Below are positions 7,631 through 16,273 of a stretch of DNA of 64,000 nucleotides, piece after piece. Position 1 is the first letter of the stretch. Every line of letters starts with the position of its first letter. The position numbers were made by a program, and so were the translations under genes. The notes beneath the pieces are model-generated. The model saw only the letters and a list, made by a program, of their open reading frames with translations, had not been told where the DNA came from and searched no databases. Source of the stretch: CAYFZO01 sp965211995 (GTDB lineage: Bacteria > Pseudomonadota > Gammaproteobacteria > Poriferisulfidales > Oxydemutatoraceae); contig OZ243040.1 of assembly GCA_965211995.1 (NCBI GenBank), positions 1,860,001 through 1,924,000 on the forward strand. The letters are read 5' to 3'.

Positions 7631-9070
7631 TCATTCGGGGATAGACTCCGCCGCCATCAGATCGTCGAGCGTTTCCCTGTTGCGGATCAGCCGCGCTTCG
7701 CCGCCGCTAATCAGCACTTCCGCGGCGCGCGGGCGTGAGTTGTAATTGCCCGCCATCGAAAATCCGTAGGCGCCCGCCGTCAGCACCGCGAGCAAATCGC
7801 CTTCGCAAACCGCAAGTTCGCAGTCGCGGGCAATGACGTCGGCGCTTTCGCACACCGGGCCGACTACGTCGTAGTGTTGCGGGGCGGTGTCGGCGTTCGG
7901 TGCGACCGCGGCGATGCGGTGGCGCACGCCGTACAGTGCGGGCCGCAGCAGATCGTTCATCGCGGAGTCCACCACCGCAAAGTTGCGCCGCCCTCGCTTC
8001 AGGTACACGACGCGCGTCAGCAGCAGGCCCGCGGCGGCGACCAATGCCCGGCCCGGCTCGATCAAAATTTCCCACGGGCAATCGCCGAGCGTTGCGAGCA
8101 GGCACGACACGTAATCGTCGGCGGTCGGCGGTCGTTCGTCGTCGTAGGCGACGCCGAGGCCGCCGCCGAGATCGAGTTGGCGGACGTTGATGCCGTCGCG
8201 TTCGAGACCGAGCGCGAACTTGAGCACGCGCCGGAACGCCTCGGAGAAAGGCTTCAGCGTGGTGATCTGAGAGCCGATATGGCAACTGACGCCGAGGGCC
8301 TCGAGCGCGTCGCTGGCGGCGGCGTATTGATACAGTCCGGCGGCCTCCTCGACCGACACGCCGAATTTGTTGTGATCGAGTCCGGTCGTGATGTGGGCGT
8401 GGGTGTTGGCATCCACGTCGGGGTTGACGCGCAACGACACCGGCGCGGTCTTGCCGCGGCCGCGGGCGCAGTCTTCGATCGTTTTCAACTCGGAGGCGGA
8501 TTCGACGTTGAAGCAGCGGATCCCCGCCGCGAGCGCACGCTCGATTTCGTCGCGTTGCTTGCCGATGCCGGAGAACACGACGTACGCCGGGTCGCCGCCC
8601 GCCCGCAGCACGCGCTCGAGTTCACCGCCCGAAACGACGTCGAAGCCGCTGCCGAGGCGCGCGAACAGGTTCAGCACCGCGAGGTTGGAGCAGGCTTTGA
8701 CCGCGTAGCAGATCAGGTGCCTGCGCTTGCCGAAGGCGCGGTCGAAGTCGTGCCACTGCATTTCCATCGCCGCGCGTGAATAGACGTAGGTCGGGGTCGA
8801 AAATTCGCGCGCGACGTCGGTCAGTGCGACGCCTTCCACCCCGAGACCGCGCCCGGAGACGCCGGATTCAAGTTTGAAGTGCGACGTTTGCCCGTCATCC
8901 TCCGGCGCCCGCCTGCGTTGACTTTTGTCTTTCCCCCCACCGGCCGGGTTGCGCCCGGCCGACTCCTCCTCAAGGGGGGAGTGATTTTCAGCGGCCTGCT
9001 TTTTTTTCTTTGGCTGCACTTCGGACTGGGAGTTGGCGACCTGCGTGACAGGGGCTGTCGGGTTGTTCAT
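7631..9070 (-). CDS. lysA: Diaminopimelate decarboxylase with repeat-derived N-terminal extension
   Basis: PLP enzyme for the last step of lysine synthesis (meso-DAP to lysine). The catalytic part is complete: PTYVYSR, the PLP-lysine region ICYAVKACSN, SGGELERVLRAGGDP, HIGSQ, LDLGGGLG, the EPGR phosphate motif (ILIEPGRALV), VGPVCES, and GAYGFSMAGNYNSR near the end. From ATG 9070 the product is 479 aa, about 64 longer than Pseudomonas LysA. The extra N-terminus is hydrophilic (VQPKKKKQAAENHS, RAPEDDGQTSHFKLESG) and encoded by a dispersed repeat also found at 52970-53140. A start inside the repeat is possible but no good ATG is visible there. It lies downstream of lptM, as is common. Confidence 0.95.
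   Translation of the reverse strand: MNNPTAPVTQVANSQSEVQPKKKKQAAENHSPLEEESAGRNPAGGGKDKSQRRRAPEDDGQTSHFKLESGVSGRGLGVEGVALTDVAREFSTPTYVYSRAAMEMQWHDFDRAFGKRRHLICYAVKACSNLAVLNLFARLGSGFDVVSGGELERVLRAGGDPAYVVFSGIGKQRDEIERALAAGIRCFNVESASELKTIEDCARGRGKTAPVSLRVNPDVDANTHAHITTGLDHNKFGVSVEEAAGLYQYAAASDALEALGVSCHIGSQITTLKPFSEAFRRVLKFALGLERDGINVRQLDLGGGLGVAYDDERPPTADDYVSCLLATLGDCPWEILIEPGRALVAAAGLLLTRVVYLKRGRRNFAVVDSAMNDLLRPALYGVRHRIAAVAPNADTAPQHYDVVGPVCESADVIARDCELAVCEGDLLAVLTAGAYGFSMAGNYNSRPRAAEVLISGGEARLIRNRETLDDLMAAESIPE
8861..9030 (-). repeat. Dispersed repeat, copy 1 (inside the 5' part of lysA)
   Basis: The minus-strand sequence from CAGTCCGAAGTG (ending 9028) to GAATCCGGC (8869-8861) matches 52970-53140 read on the plus strand with most bases conserved, including AAAATC-CTC, CTTGAGG-GGAG, GCCCGACCGG-like and GGGCAAACG-CGCACTTCA. 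In this copy it is translated in frame as LysA residues ~14-70. Weaker similarity may continue a few tens of bases upstream toward the lysA ATG. Confidence 0.85.
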
Positions 9071-9087
9071 CGGGAATCGGTGCGGGC

Positions 9088-9249
9088 TTATTTCGGGCGG
9101 TCTGGCGATTCGGCGGGGGCGTCGGGCGGCAGGTAGAGGTCGCCGCTTTGCCCGCAGGCGCAAAGCAGGACGCAGACCAGCGCGACCCCCAGCCGCCCGT
9201 GCAGCCGCCGCCGGTAGAGTTGCCCGCAAAGAATCGTCGTGTTTTTCAT
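9088..9249 (-). CDS. lptM: LptM/YifL-like small lipoprotein
   Basis: Predicted outer-membrane lipoprotein that helps mature the LptD/LptE LPS translocon in the characterised E. coli homologue. The 53-aa product has a basic N-terminus, a hydrophobic stretch GVALVCVLLCAC with the lipobox cysteine near residue 32, then CGQSGDLYLPPDAP. The C-G-Q-x-G-x-LYLPP motif is diagnostic of the YifL family. It ends 17 bp upstream of lysA on the same strand, the usual neighbour. Confidence 0.88.
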   Translation of the reverse strand: MKNTTILCGQLYRRRLHGRLGVALVCVLLCACGQSGDLYLPPDAPAESPDRPK

Positions 9250-9533
9250 GCGCAGCGAGTTTATCATCCGCGCCCTGCCGGGCTTTGAAGATGCAATCTC
9301 GCACACACAAGGCGAACCCGCGGAAGTTGTTGAACACACGCCGCAAGCCATCAGCACAACGGCTATTCGGGAAAAAGCGGGCCTGAGGCAGCGTTGGGCC
9401 AAAGTTGCGGAACGCGATCCAAAGGCTGTTATTAAAGCGGTATTTATGTAAGGGTTATGATAAATGCCGGACTTTTTACTGCCGGCCATGATGGGCATTC
9501 ATCAAATGTTTTTTGTCAAAGATAGCGATAGTA

Positions 9534-9884
9534 ATGAGCAACGTTAAGTTCCTGGTGCTGTATTTGGCAGCAATGATACCTACTTATTTATGGCGGTATG
9601 CTTATTTGGCAGTAGCGTTTGAGGGCGATGCGGATTATGAAAGTCCGTTGGCGACCTTATTTTTCTTGATGCTCGTGTCGTACCTGGTCATGGCTTATAT
9701 TTCTTACAAACGAGGCAAAGCCATAGGTAAATCATATCTGGCGGCGTTTCCAATTGTCGGTGGCGTATTTGACTTAATCCTTGTATTTATTCCATTTGTT
9801 CCGACTGTAATGAATATCATCACCATTGTAATCGGCATGCCTGATCCAAAATCCGCTACAACATTTTGGACTCAAACGAAGTAG
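9534..9884 (+). CDS. Small integral membrane protein, 116 aa
   Basis: From ATG 9534: MSNVKFLVLYLAAMIPTYLW, then hydrophobic segments around LATLFFLMLVSYLVMAYIS and AAFPIVGGVFDLILVFIPFV-PTVMNIITIVIG, giving three to four membrane spans joined by short charged loops. It resembles small uncharacterised membrane proteins but I do not assign a family. The DNA is AT-richer than its neighbours. Its last 29 bp overlap the 3' end of fmt on the other strand. Confidence 0.65.
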   Translation: MSNVKFLVLYLAAMIPTYLWRYAYLAVAFEGDADYESPLATLFFLMLVSYLVMAYISYKRGKAIGKSYLAAFPIVGGVFDLILVFIPFVPTVMNIITIVIGMPDPKSATTFWTQTK

Positions 9885-10794
9885 ATTCCCCCACGTCATG
9901 CCCGCTTAAGAACGCCTGCGCGGACATGATCTTTTTTCCGGGCGGCTGGAGTTGCTTTATCGCCAGTGCGTCTTGTCCGCAGTGCACGAGCAGGCGCTTG
10001 CCGTCGGCGGCGACGCGGCCCGGCGCGTCCGTCTGCGCCGGGTGAACCTCGCTCTCCCAGATGCGCACAGTCAATCCGCCCAGGCGCGCGTGCGCGACCG
10101 GCCAGGGGTTCAGTGCGCGCACTTTGCGTTCGATCTCTTCGGCGGGGCGGCGCCAGTCAATCCGTGCTTCCTCCTTGCTCAGTTTATGCGCGTAGCACGC
10201 GCCGTCCTCGCTTTGCGGCGCGGCGGCAGCGAGCAGGCGTTCGGCGTCTTGCGTGAACGGGCCGAGCATCTGCGCGCCAAGTTGCGAGAGTTTGTCGCCG
10301 AGCGCCGCCGCCGTATCGTTTGCTGCGATTGCACAGTCGCGTTGGGCGATGACCGGGCCGGTGTCGAGCGCGGGTGCGAGTTTCATCAGGCTGACGCCGG
10401 TGACTTTGTCGCCGGCTTCAATTGCGCGCGCGACGGGCGCCGCACCGCGCCAGCGCGGCAGCAGCGAAGCGTGCAGGTTCACGCAGCCGAGGCGCGGGAC
10501 GGCGAGCATCGCCTCAGGCAGGATCAGGCCGTAGGCGGCGACGACCGCGAGATCGGGGCGAAGGGCGGCGAGCGCGTCGCAGGCGGTCTGATCCCAGATT
10601 GCGGGCTGTTCGAGCGTCAGGCCGTGCGCCAGTGCCGCCGCTTTGACCGGGCTTGCGTGAAGCCGCCGGCCGCGTCCCGCTTTGCGGTCGGGCTTGGTGT
10701 AAACGGCGGCGATCTCACGGCCGTCGCCGAGCAGGGTTTCAAGAGGCGCGACCGCGGTCGCCGCGGTGCCTAGGAATACGATGCGGAACGGCGT
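9856..10794 (-). CDS. fmt: Methionyl-tRNA formyltransferase (no canonical start codon)
   Basis: Formylates the initiator Met-tRNA. The frame encodes a full-length Fmt: RIVFLGTAATAVAPLETLL, VYTKPDRKAGRGR, LHASLLPRWRGAAPVARAI (HxSLLP formyl-THF motif), MKLAPALDTGPV, and a C-terminal OB-like domain. Between an in-frame TGA inside def and codon ~95 (ATG 10509) there is no ATG, GTG or TTG. ACG at 10794 (T-P-F-R-I-V, ~312 aa) or ATC at 10782 are the only reasonable starts. GGAG lies just upstream (~10797-10800). Expected Fmt length is ~310-315 aa, so the coding content is intact and only the start codon is odd. Confidence 0.9.
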   Translation of the reverse strand, partial: TPFRIVFLGTAATAVAPLETLLGDGREIAAVYTKPDRKAGRGRRLHASPVKAAALAHGLTLEQPAIWDQTACDALAALRPDLAVVAAYGLILPEAMLAVPRLGCVNLHASLLPRWRGAAPVARAIEAGDKVTGVSLMKLAPALDTGPVIAQRDCAIAANDTAAALGDKLSQLGAQMLGPFTQDAERLLAAAAPQSEDGACYAHKLSKEEARIDWRRPAEEIERKVRALNPWPVAHARLGGLTVRIWESEVHPAQTDAPGRVAADGKRLLVHCGQDALAIKQLQPPGKKIMSAQAFLSGHDVGESTSFESKML

Positions 10795-10808
10795 TGCTCC
10801 AAAGCGGG

Positions 10809-11435
10809 TTACGCGGCCTTGTGCGCCGCTTTCTTTTGCTGCTTTTTGATCTGGGCGAGCAGGCGCTGGCGCTTGAGCGGCGACAAGTGATCAATGAACA
10901 ATTTGCCGTGCAGATGATCTATCTCGTGCTGCACGCAGTTTGCGAGCAGTCCGTCGGTCTCTAATTCAAGCGCCTGCCCGTTGCGGTCGAGCGCTTCGAT
11001 TTTCACGCATGACGCCCGTTTGACCGTGGCGTAGAACCGGGGCACCGACAGGCAGCCTTCCTGATTTTCGACTTCGCCTTCGCGTGCGGTGATCCTGGGA
11101 TTGATCAGGTACATCGGGCGGTTGCGGTGCTCGGACACGTCCATCACAATGATCTGCCGATGAACGTTCACCTGCGTTGCCGACAGCCCGATGCCCGCCG
11201 ATGCGTACATCGTCGTGAGCATTTTGTCGGCGATGTCGCGGATCTCGCCGGTGACCTCTGCGACCGGCTTCGCCCGCGTGCGCAGGCGCGGGTCGGGGAA
11301 GCGCAGGATCGTGAACGGCGCCGTTGGAGGCTGTTTTTGCAACCGCTCGCGCACTTTGACCAGCCGACCGTAGTTCACTTCGGGATAATCGTCTTTCGTC
11401 GCCATGTCCGTCTCCGCTGGTTTTCGGGCCGCCAC
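10809..11435 (-). CDS. def: Peptide deformylase
   Basis: Removes the formyl group from nascent proteins using a divalent metal. Motif 1 is GIGLSATQV (near residue 81), motif 2 EGCLSVP and motif 3 QHEIDHLHG, which provide Cys and two His ligands and the catalytic Glu. The family core starts around FTILRFPDPRLRTRAKPV, so the protein has a ~40-residue N-terminal extension. ATG 11405 (MATKDDYPEV) is an alternative to 11435. It is upstream of fmt in the conserved def-fmt pair and divergent from dprA. Confidence 0.95.
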   Translation of the reverse strand: MAARKPAETDMATKDDYPEVNYGRLVKVRERLQKQPPTAPFTILRFPDPRLRTRAKPVAEVTGEIRDIADKMLTTMYASAGIGLSATQVNVHRQIIVMDVSEHRNRPMYLINPRITAREGEVENQEGCLSVPRFYATVKRASCVKIEALDRNGQALELETDGLLANCVQHEIDHLHGKLFIDHLSPLKRQRLLAQIKKQQKKAAHKAA

Positions 11436-11470
11436 CGTGATTTGTTACTGTGGCATTGGGCGGTGTGTTT

Positions 11471-11507
11471 ATTATAAGCCGCTTGGTATTAAGCCGCTTA
11501 TTATAAA
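11471..11507. promoter_or_regulatory. AT-rich divergent promoter region with direct repeats (def / dprA)
   Basis: Two direct copies of TAAGCCGCTT (11475-11484 and 11490-11499) are flanked by ATTATAA-type sequences on both sides (11471 and 11500). This lies between the divergent def and dprA starts and contains -10-like hexamers on both strands. The assignment is tentative because no clear -35 boxes were found. Confidence 0.35.
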
Positions 11508-11579
11508 GAGGTTCTTGAATTGACCGGGTTTCCCGGCGAGGCGGCGAACGCAGATGATCAACTCGAATGAACCGGGCGG

Positions 11580-12710
11580 ATGATGGGGGATGCTGAACAT
11601 TGGCTGGCGCTGTATCACGCGCCGGGTCTTGCGGCGGCGGCGGCGCGCGCATTGGTCGAGCATTGCGGTGGCGCGGCGGCGGCGTGCACGGCGGGCACCG
11701 CCGCATTGCGCGATCTGGGCGTCGGCAACGAAGCCGCACGTTTTCTGCGCGCCCCCGACGGCGAGCGTTTCAAACGCGACCTGCACTGGCTCGGGCAGGA
11801 CGGGCGCACGCTGGTCGGCTGGGGCGATGCGCGTTACCCCCGGCGGTTGCGTGAGATCAAGGACGCGCCTTTATTATTGTTCGTGATGGGCGACGTCGCG
11901 CTGCTCGATGAGCCGCAGATCACGGTCATCGGGACGCGCCGTCCGACGCCCGGCGGGCTCGAGAACGCCCGCCGCCTCGCGGACTCGCTCGCGCGTTCCG
12001 GTTTGATCGTCGTCAGCGGCCTCGCGGCGGGGATTGACGCCGTTGCGCACGAAGCGGCGCTGAACGCGTCGGCACCGACGGTCGCCGTGATCGGCACCGG
12101 CCCCGATATCGTTTACCCGGCGAAGCACAAAGCGCTCGCGCACCGCATCGTCGGTCACGGCGCGGTGGTCTCCGAGTTTTCGTGCGGCACGCCGCCGCAC
12201 GCCGCCAATTTCCCGCGCCGCAACCGCCTGATGAGCGGCCTGTCGTTCGGCGTGCTGGTGGTCGAGGCGGCTGAGAAAAGCGGCACGATGATCACCGCAC
12301 GATGCGCGGGTGAGCAGGGACGCGAGGTGTTCGCGGTGCCCGGTTCGGTCAGGAACCCGGTCGCGCGCGGTTGTCATCGGCTGATCCAGCAGGGCGCGAA
12401 ACTGGTGCAGTCGCCGGAGGACGTGCTGGTCGAACTCGCGCCCCTGGTCGAGTTGAACCCGCCGCCCGCCGATGCGGGGAGCGGCGCGGCGGAAAGGTCT
12501 GGCGAGGCGCGCCCGCACAGTCCTGACGGGGGTCTCGACGCCGAGCACCGGCGCCTGCTCGAGTGCATGGGGTACGATGAGCCTGTGAGCGTGGACGCAC
12601 TGGTTGAACGCAGCGCATTGACCGCAGCGGAAGTTTCATCCATGCTTTTAATAATGGAATTGGAGGGCCACGTGTCCTGCGACAACCATTTATACACCCG
12701 TGTCAAATGA
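11580..12710 (+). CDS. dprA: DNA-processing protein A (Smf)
   Basis: Loads RecA onto incoming single-stranded DNA in natural transformation. The 376-aa product has an N-terminal SAM-like part, the Rossmann DprA core (VIGTRRPTPGGLENARRLA, IVVSGLAAGIDAVAHEAAL, AVIGTGPDIVYPAKHK, NFPRRNRLMSGLS, EKSGTMITA, FAVPGS) and a C-terminal winged-helix (from about residue 315). The start is ATG 11580 or the next codon, ATG 11583. It is followed by topA 16 bp later and tsaC, the conserved gammaproteobacterial order. Confidence 0.95.
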   Translation: MMGDAEHWLALYHAPGLAAAAARALVEHCGGAAAACTAGTAALRDLGVGNEAARFLRAPDGERFKRDLHWLGQDGRTLVGWGDARYPRRLREIKDAPLLLFVMGDVALLDEPQITVIGTRRPTPGGLENARRLADSLARSGLIVVSGLAAGIDAVAHEAALNASAPTVAVIGTGPDIVYPAKHKALAHRIVGHGAVVSEFSCGTPPHAANFPRRNRLMSGLSFGVLVVEAAEKSGTMITARCAGEQGREVFAVPGSVRNPVARGCHRLIQQGAKLVQSPEDVLVELAPLVELNPPPADAGSGAAERSGEARPHSPDGGLDAEHRRLLECMGYDEPVSVDALVERSALTAAEVSSMLLIMELEGHVSCDNHLYTRVK

Positions 12711-12726
12711 CCACTCGCGTAATGCC

Positions 12727-15285
12727 ATGAACCTTGTCATCGTCGAATCCCCCGCGAAATCCAAGACCATCAGGAAGTACCTGGGCAAGGATTTTGAAGT
12801 GATGGCCTCCTACGGCCACATCCGCGACCTGGTTCCGAAGACCGGCGCGGTCGATCCCGACGACGGCTTTCGCATGCGCTACGAGATGATCAAGAAAAGC
12901 GCACAGCAAGTGAACAAGATCGTCGCCGCGTTCAAAAAATCCGACAACCTGTATCTCGCGACCGACCCCGACCGCGAAGGCGAAGCGATTTCGTGGCACT
13001 TGTGCGAGATCCTCAAAGAGAAGCGGCTGCTCGGCGGCAAGGGGGTTTATCGCGTGGTCTTCCACGAGATCACCCAGCGCGCCGTGAGGGAGGCGTTCGA
13101 GCATCCGCGTGCGCTCGCGGACGACCTCATTGATGCGCAGCAGGCGCGGCGTGCGCTCGACTACCTGGTCGGCTTCAACCTGTCGCCGCTGCTGTGGCGC
13201 AAGATCCAAAGCGGCCTGTCCGCGGGCCGGGTGCAAAGCCCGGCGCTGCGCATGATCGTCGAGCGCGAACTGGAGATCGAGGCGTTCAAGCCGCGCGAAT
13301 ACTGGACGATCCCGGTGCTGCTCGACAAGGACGGCGAGGAATTCCACGCGCGTCTGCACGCGATGAGCGGCAAAAAACTCGGTCAGTTCGATCTCGCCGA
13401 CGAGAACACCGCGACCGCGGCGCGCGACGGCATTCGTGCGGCGGCGAAGGACGGCGTCGTCGTCACCACGGTCGAGAAAAAGCAGCGCAAGCGCAACCCG
13501 GCGCCGCCGTTCATCACCTCGACATTGCAGCAGGACGCGGTGCGCAAGTTGGGGTTTTCCGCAAGCAGGACCATGCGCGTCGCGCAGCAGTTGTACGAAG
13601 GCGTGAATCTCGGGTCGGGCGCGGTCGGGCTGATCACCTATATGCGTACCGACTCGGTGACGCTCGCCGCCGACGCGGTCAGGGAATTGCGCGAGCACAT
13701 CGCCAAGACCTACGGCGCCGAGCGCGTCCCGGCGCAGCCGCGCGTGTACAAGACCAAGTCGAAGAACGCGCAGGAGGCGCACGAGGCGGTCCGTCCGACC
13801 TCGGCGGCGCGCACGCCCGGCGAGATCAGGCAGGCGCTCGACCGCGACCAGTTCAGACTGTACGAGTTGATTTGGAAGCGCACGGTCGCGTGTCAGATGA
13901 TCCACGCGACGCTCGACACGGTCACCGCCGACATCACCTGCGGCGATTACGTGCTGCGCGCCACCGGCTCGACGGTGCGCGAGCCGGGCTTCATGCTGGT
14001 TTACACCGAAAGCACCGACGAAGATGCCGTCAAAGAACTCGACGGCAAGGCCGAGCGCAAGTTGCCGCTGCTGGCCGAGGGCGACCGCGTCGCGCTGAAG
14101 AAGGCCGACGCCGAGCAGCATTTCACCGAGCCGCCGCCGCGCTACAGCGAAGCGAGCCTGATCAAAGCGCTCGAAGAATACGGCATCGGACGCCCCTCGA
14201 CCTACGTCTCCATCATCGCGACGCTGCAAAACCGCGACTACGCGCTGCTCGAGAAAAAGCGATTTCAGCCGACCGACATTGGGCGCGTGGTGAACAAGTT
14301 CCTGACCGAGCATTTCGAGCGCTACGTGGATTACGATTTCACCGCGCACTTTGAAGATGAACTCGACGAGATCTCGCGCGGCGAGCGCGGCTGGGTGATG
14401 GTTATGGAAGAGTTCTGGCGCCCGTTCAAAGCGTTGGTCGAGGACAAGGACAAGAACGTTGACCGCGCCGATGCGTTGCAGGCGCGCGAGATCGGCACCG
14501 ACCCCGCCAGCGGCAAGCCGATCAGCGTGCGCCTCGGGCGCTACGGTCCGTTCGCGCAGATCGGCACACGCGAAGACGAGGAAAAGCCCAAGTTCGCGAG
14601 CCTCAGGCCCGGGCAGAAGATCGACACGATCACCCTGGAAGAGGCGTTGAAGTTGTTCGAGTTGCCGCGCGACCTCGGCGAGACGCCCGCGGGCGAGCCG
14701 TTGCAGGCGAACATCGGACGGTTCGGGCCGTACGTAAAGTACGGCGGCAAATACGCATCGCTGAAAGAGGACGACCCGCATACGATCACGCGCGAACGCG
14801 CGCTCGAAGTCGTCGCCGCGAAGAAGAAAGCCGACGCCGAGAAGATCATCCGCGTGTTCGATGAAGCCGGCATTCAGATATTGAAAGGGCGCTGGGGGCC
14901 GTACATTACCGACGGCAGCAAGAACGCGAAAGTGCCGAAAGAGCGGGAGAATCCCGCCGAGTTGACACTCGAGGAATGTCGCAAATTGCTTGAAGCCGCC
15001 CCCGGGAAGAAGCGCCGCGGCGGGGGCGGAAAGAAGGGCGCCGATAAAGCGCAGTCCAAGGGAAAAGTTGCGAAAAATAAAGCCGACGAAGCGCGCTCTG
15101 TTTTGGAGAAGATGGAGAAGAAAAAGGCCGACGAGCGCCCCATTTTGGAGAAGTTGGAAAAGGAACGCCATGATGCGGCGGAGAAAAAAGTGGCCGTGAA
15201 AAAGAAAGCGGTCACGAAGAAGACGGTGACCGGGAAAGCGGCGGGTCAATCGCCTGAGCCCGCGACGCGTACAGAAGAAGCGTGA
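12727..15285 (+). CDS. topA: DNA topoisomerase I (type IA)
   Basis: Relaxes negative supercoils by single-strand passage. The 852-aa product starts at ATG 12727 with NLVIVESPAKSKTI (Toprim domain, catalytic Glu) and ATDPDREGEAISWHL (Toprim DxD). The active-site Tyr is in GLITYMRTDS (near residue 305), followed by RPSTYVSII. The C-terminal part has TopA C-terminal repeats (GKPISVRLGRYGPFAQ, ANIGRFGPYVKYG, LKGRWGPYITDG) instead of the zinc ribbons of E. coli TopA. It ends in a ~100-residue Lys/Ala-rich tail, likely nonspecific DNA binding. tsaC starts within its stop codon. Confidence 0.97.
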   Translation: MNLVIVESPAKSKTIRKYLGKDFEVMASYGHIRDLVPKTGAVDPDDGFRMRYEMIKKSAQQVNKIVAAFKKSDNLYLATDPDREGEAISWHLCEILKEKRLLGGKGVYRVVFHEITQRAVREAFEHPRALADDLIDAQQARRALDYLVGFNLSPLLWRKIQSGLSAGRVQSPALRMIVERELEIEAFKPREYWTIPVLLDKDGEEFHARLHAMSGKKLGQFDLADENTATAARDGIRAAAKDGVVVTTVEKKQRKRNPAPPFITSTLQQDAVRKLGFSASRTMRVAQQLYEGVNLGSGAVGLITYMRTDSVTLAADAVRELREHIAKTYGAERVPAQPRVYKTKSKNAQEAHEAVRPTSAARTPGEIRQALDRDQFRLYELIWKRTVACQMIHATLDTVTADITCGDYVLRATGSTVREPGFMLVYTESTDEDAVKELDGKAERKLPLLAEGDRVALKKADAEQHFTEPPPRYSEASLIKALEEYGIGRPSTYVSIIATLQNRDYALLEKKRFQPTDIGRVVNKFLTEHFERYVDYDFTAHFEDELDEISRGERGWVMVMEEFWRPFKALVEDKDKNVDRADALQAREIGTDPASGKPISVRLGRYGPFAQIGTREDEEKPKFASLRPGQKIDTITLEEALKLFELPRDLGETPAGEPLQANIGRFGPYVKYGGKYASLKEDDPHTITRERALEVVAAKKKADAEKIIRVFDEAGIQILKGRWGPYITDGSKNAKVPKERENPAELTLEECRKLLEAAPGKKRRGGGGKKGADKAQSKGKVAKNKADEARSVLEKMEKKKADERPILEKLEKERHDAAEKKVAVKKKAVTKKTVTGKAAGQSPEPATRTEEA

Positions 15286-15830
15286 AAACCTCCGTCGAGG
15301 ACGCCGCCGCGCTGGTGCGGGCGGGCGGGGTTGTTGCGTGCCCGACCGAGGCCGTATTCGGCTTGAGTTGCGGCCCTGAGAATGAAACAGCGGTCGCGCG
15401 CGTGCTCGCGCTCAAGCGCCGCGCCGTGGACAAGGGGCTGATACTCATCGCCGCGGACTTCCCGCAACTCGAACGCTTTTGCGGCGTACTCGACGAAGCG
15501 CGCCTGCGTGAAGCGCAGGCGACCTGGCCGGGGCCGCACACCTGGTTGTTTCCCGCGAGCGGGGCGTGTCCGGCGCTGGTGCGGGGTGCGCACCCGACCG
15601 TCGCGGTGCGCGTGACCGCGCACCCGGTTGCGGTGCAACTGTGCCGCCTGAGCGGCGGCGCGCTGGTTTCGACGAGCGCCAACGTCAGCGGCGGGCCGCC
15701 CGCGCGCAGCGCACGGGAAGTCGCCGCCATATTCGGCGACGCGGTTGACGCGATCGTTGCAGGCGATACGGGCGGCGATGAATCAGTGACGCCGATCAGG
15801 GACGCGGCCACCGGGGAATCGATTAGGTAA
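15282..15830 (+). CDS. tsaC: Threonylcarbamoyl-AMP synthase
   Basis: Makes threonylcarbamoyl-AMP for the t6A37 modification of ANN-decoding tRNAs. The 182-aa YrdC-domain protein has the nucleotide/Thr-binding signatures CPTEAVFGLSC, LALKRRAVDKGLILI, TWPGPHTWLFPAS and the C-terminal VSTSANVSGGPPA. It starts at GTG 15282, overlapping the topA stop by 4 bp (GTGA), so translation is probably coupled. The length fits short TsaC (no Sua5 domain). In Pseudomonas the following genes include hemF and aroE; here ~19.7 kb of accessory DNA intervenes. Confidence 0.93.
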   Translation: MKTSVEDAAALVRAGGVVACPTEAVFGLSCGPENETAVARVLALKRRAVDKGLILIAADFPQLERFCGVLDEARLREAQATWPGPHTWLFPASGACPALVRGAHPTVAVRVTAHPVAVQLCRLSGGALVSTSANVSGGPPARSAREVAAIFGDAVDAIVAGDTGGDESVTPIRDAATGESIR

Positions 15831-16183
15831 AAGTGAGGGAATGACGAGTTAAGAGGCAGCGGGAGGATTGAAATCTTGCGGGGCTTTGCCGGACTTTTGG
15901 TTTTTGCAGGTAGTCGTGCTGATGTCTCTGTCTTCGGGGGGGAAGGTCGGTATCAACGGTCGCTTTATCTCGCGGATGCTTAAACGAAACGGATAAAACA
16001 GGCGCTCCGGTCGATTCAATATAAGACCCTCATTCTCATTCATTAAAAGGCCGTGACTTGTTAAAGGGCGGCAAAGTGCGGTTACCCCTTGGCATGGCTT
16101 AAAGAGAAGCGTAAGGGGAAGTTGATAAAAACCCGGTTCTGTTCGGGACAAGAACTAGCGGAACAGGCGAGATTATGCGGGCA

Positions 16184-16211
16184 TTGACACGGCTGAAGTG
16201 CGCCCTATACT
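16184..16211 (+). promoter_or_regulatory. Sigma-70 promoter of the LysR-metE unit
   Basis: TTGACA (16184-16189), 16-bp spacer, TATACT (16206-16211). Transcription would start near 16218, leaving a ~55-nt leader that contains the inverted repeat at 16228-16253. The rest of the 443-bp gap after tsaC (15831-16183) shows no convincing gene. Confidence 0.65.
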
Positions 16212-16227
16212 ATCCCCGCCTTTAATC

Positions 16228-16253
16228 TTATTTCATCATAAAAGATGAAATAA
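16228..16253. promoter_or_regulatory. Inverted repeat, candidate operator in the LysR-metE leader
   Basis: TTATTTCATC - ATAAAA - GATGAAATAA: a perfect 10-bp inverted repeat with a 6-bp spacer, ~20 bp before the LysR-gene start and just downstream of the predicted transcription start. It could be an autoregulatory operator for the LysR-type protein or an RNA hairpin. The TTCA/TGAA halves recall MetR-type sites but in the opposite arrangement. Confidence 0.6.
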
Positions 16254-16273
16254 ATATCTATAAAAGTGATTAA

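Noticed and set aside
7505..7738. 77-codon plus-strand frame after the 116-aa gene
   Set aside because: Its second half is antisense to lysA and the composition is not protein-like.
9239..9451. 70-codon plus-strand frame overlapping lptM
   Set aside because: The second half (KVAERDPKAVIKAVFM) looks protein-like but the first half is antisense to lptM; at best a decayed fragment.
12703..15249. 848-codon open frame antisense to topA, and similar long antisense frames over cysI, cysJ, glmU, atpD
   Set aside because: Mirror frames of high-GC genes; no recognisable domains, and the sense genes are unmistakable.
15849..16151. 100-codon minus-strand frame in the tsaC-LysR gap
   Set aside because: No family similarity, no ribosome-binding site, and it lies across low-complexity spacer.
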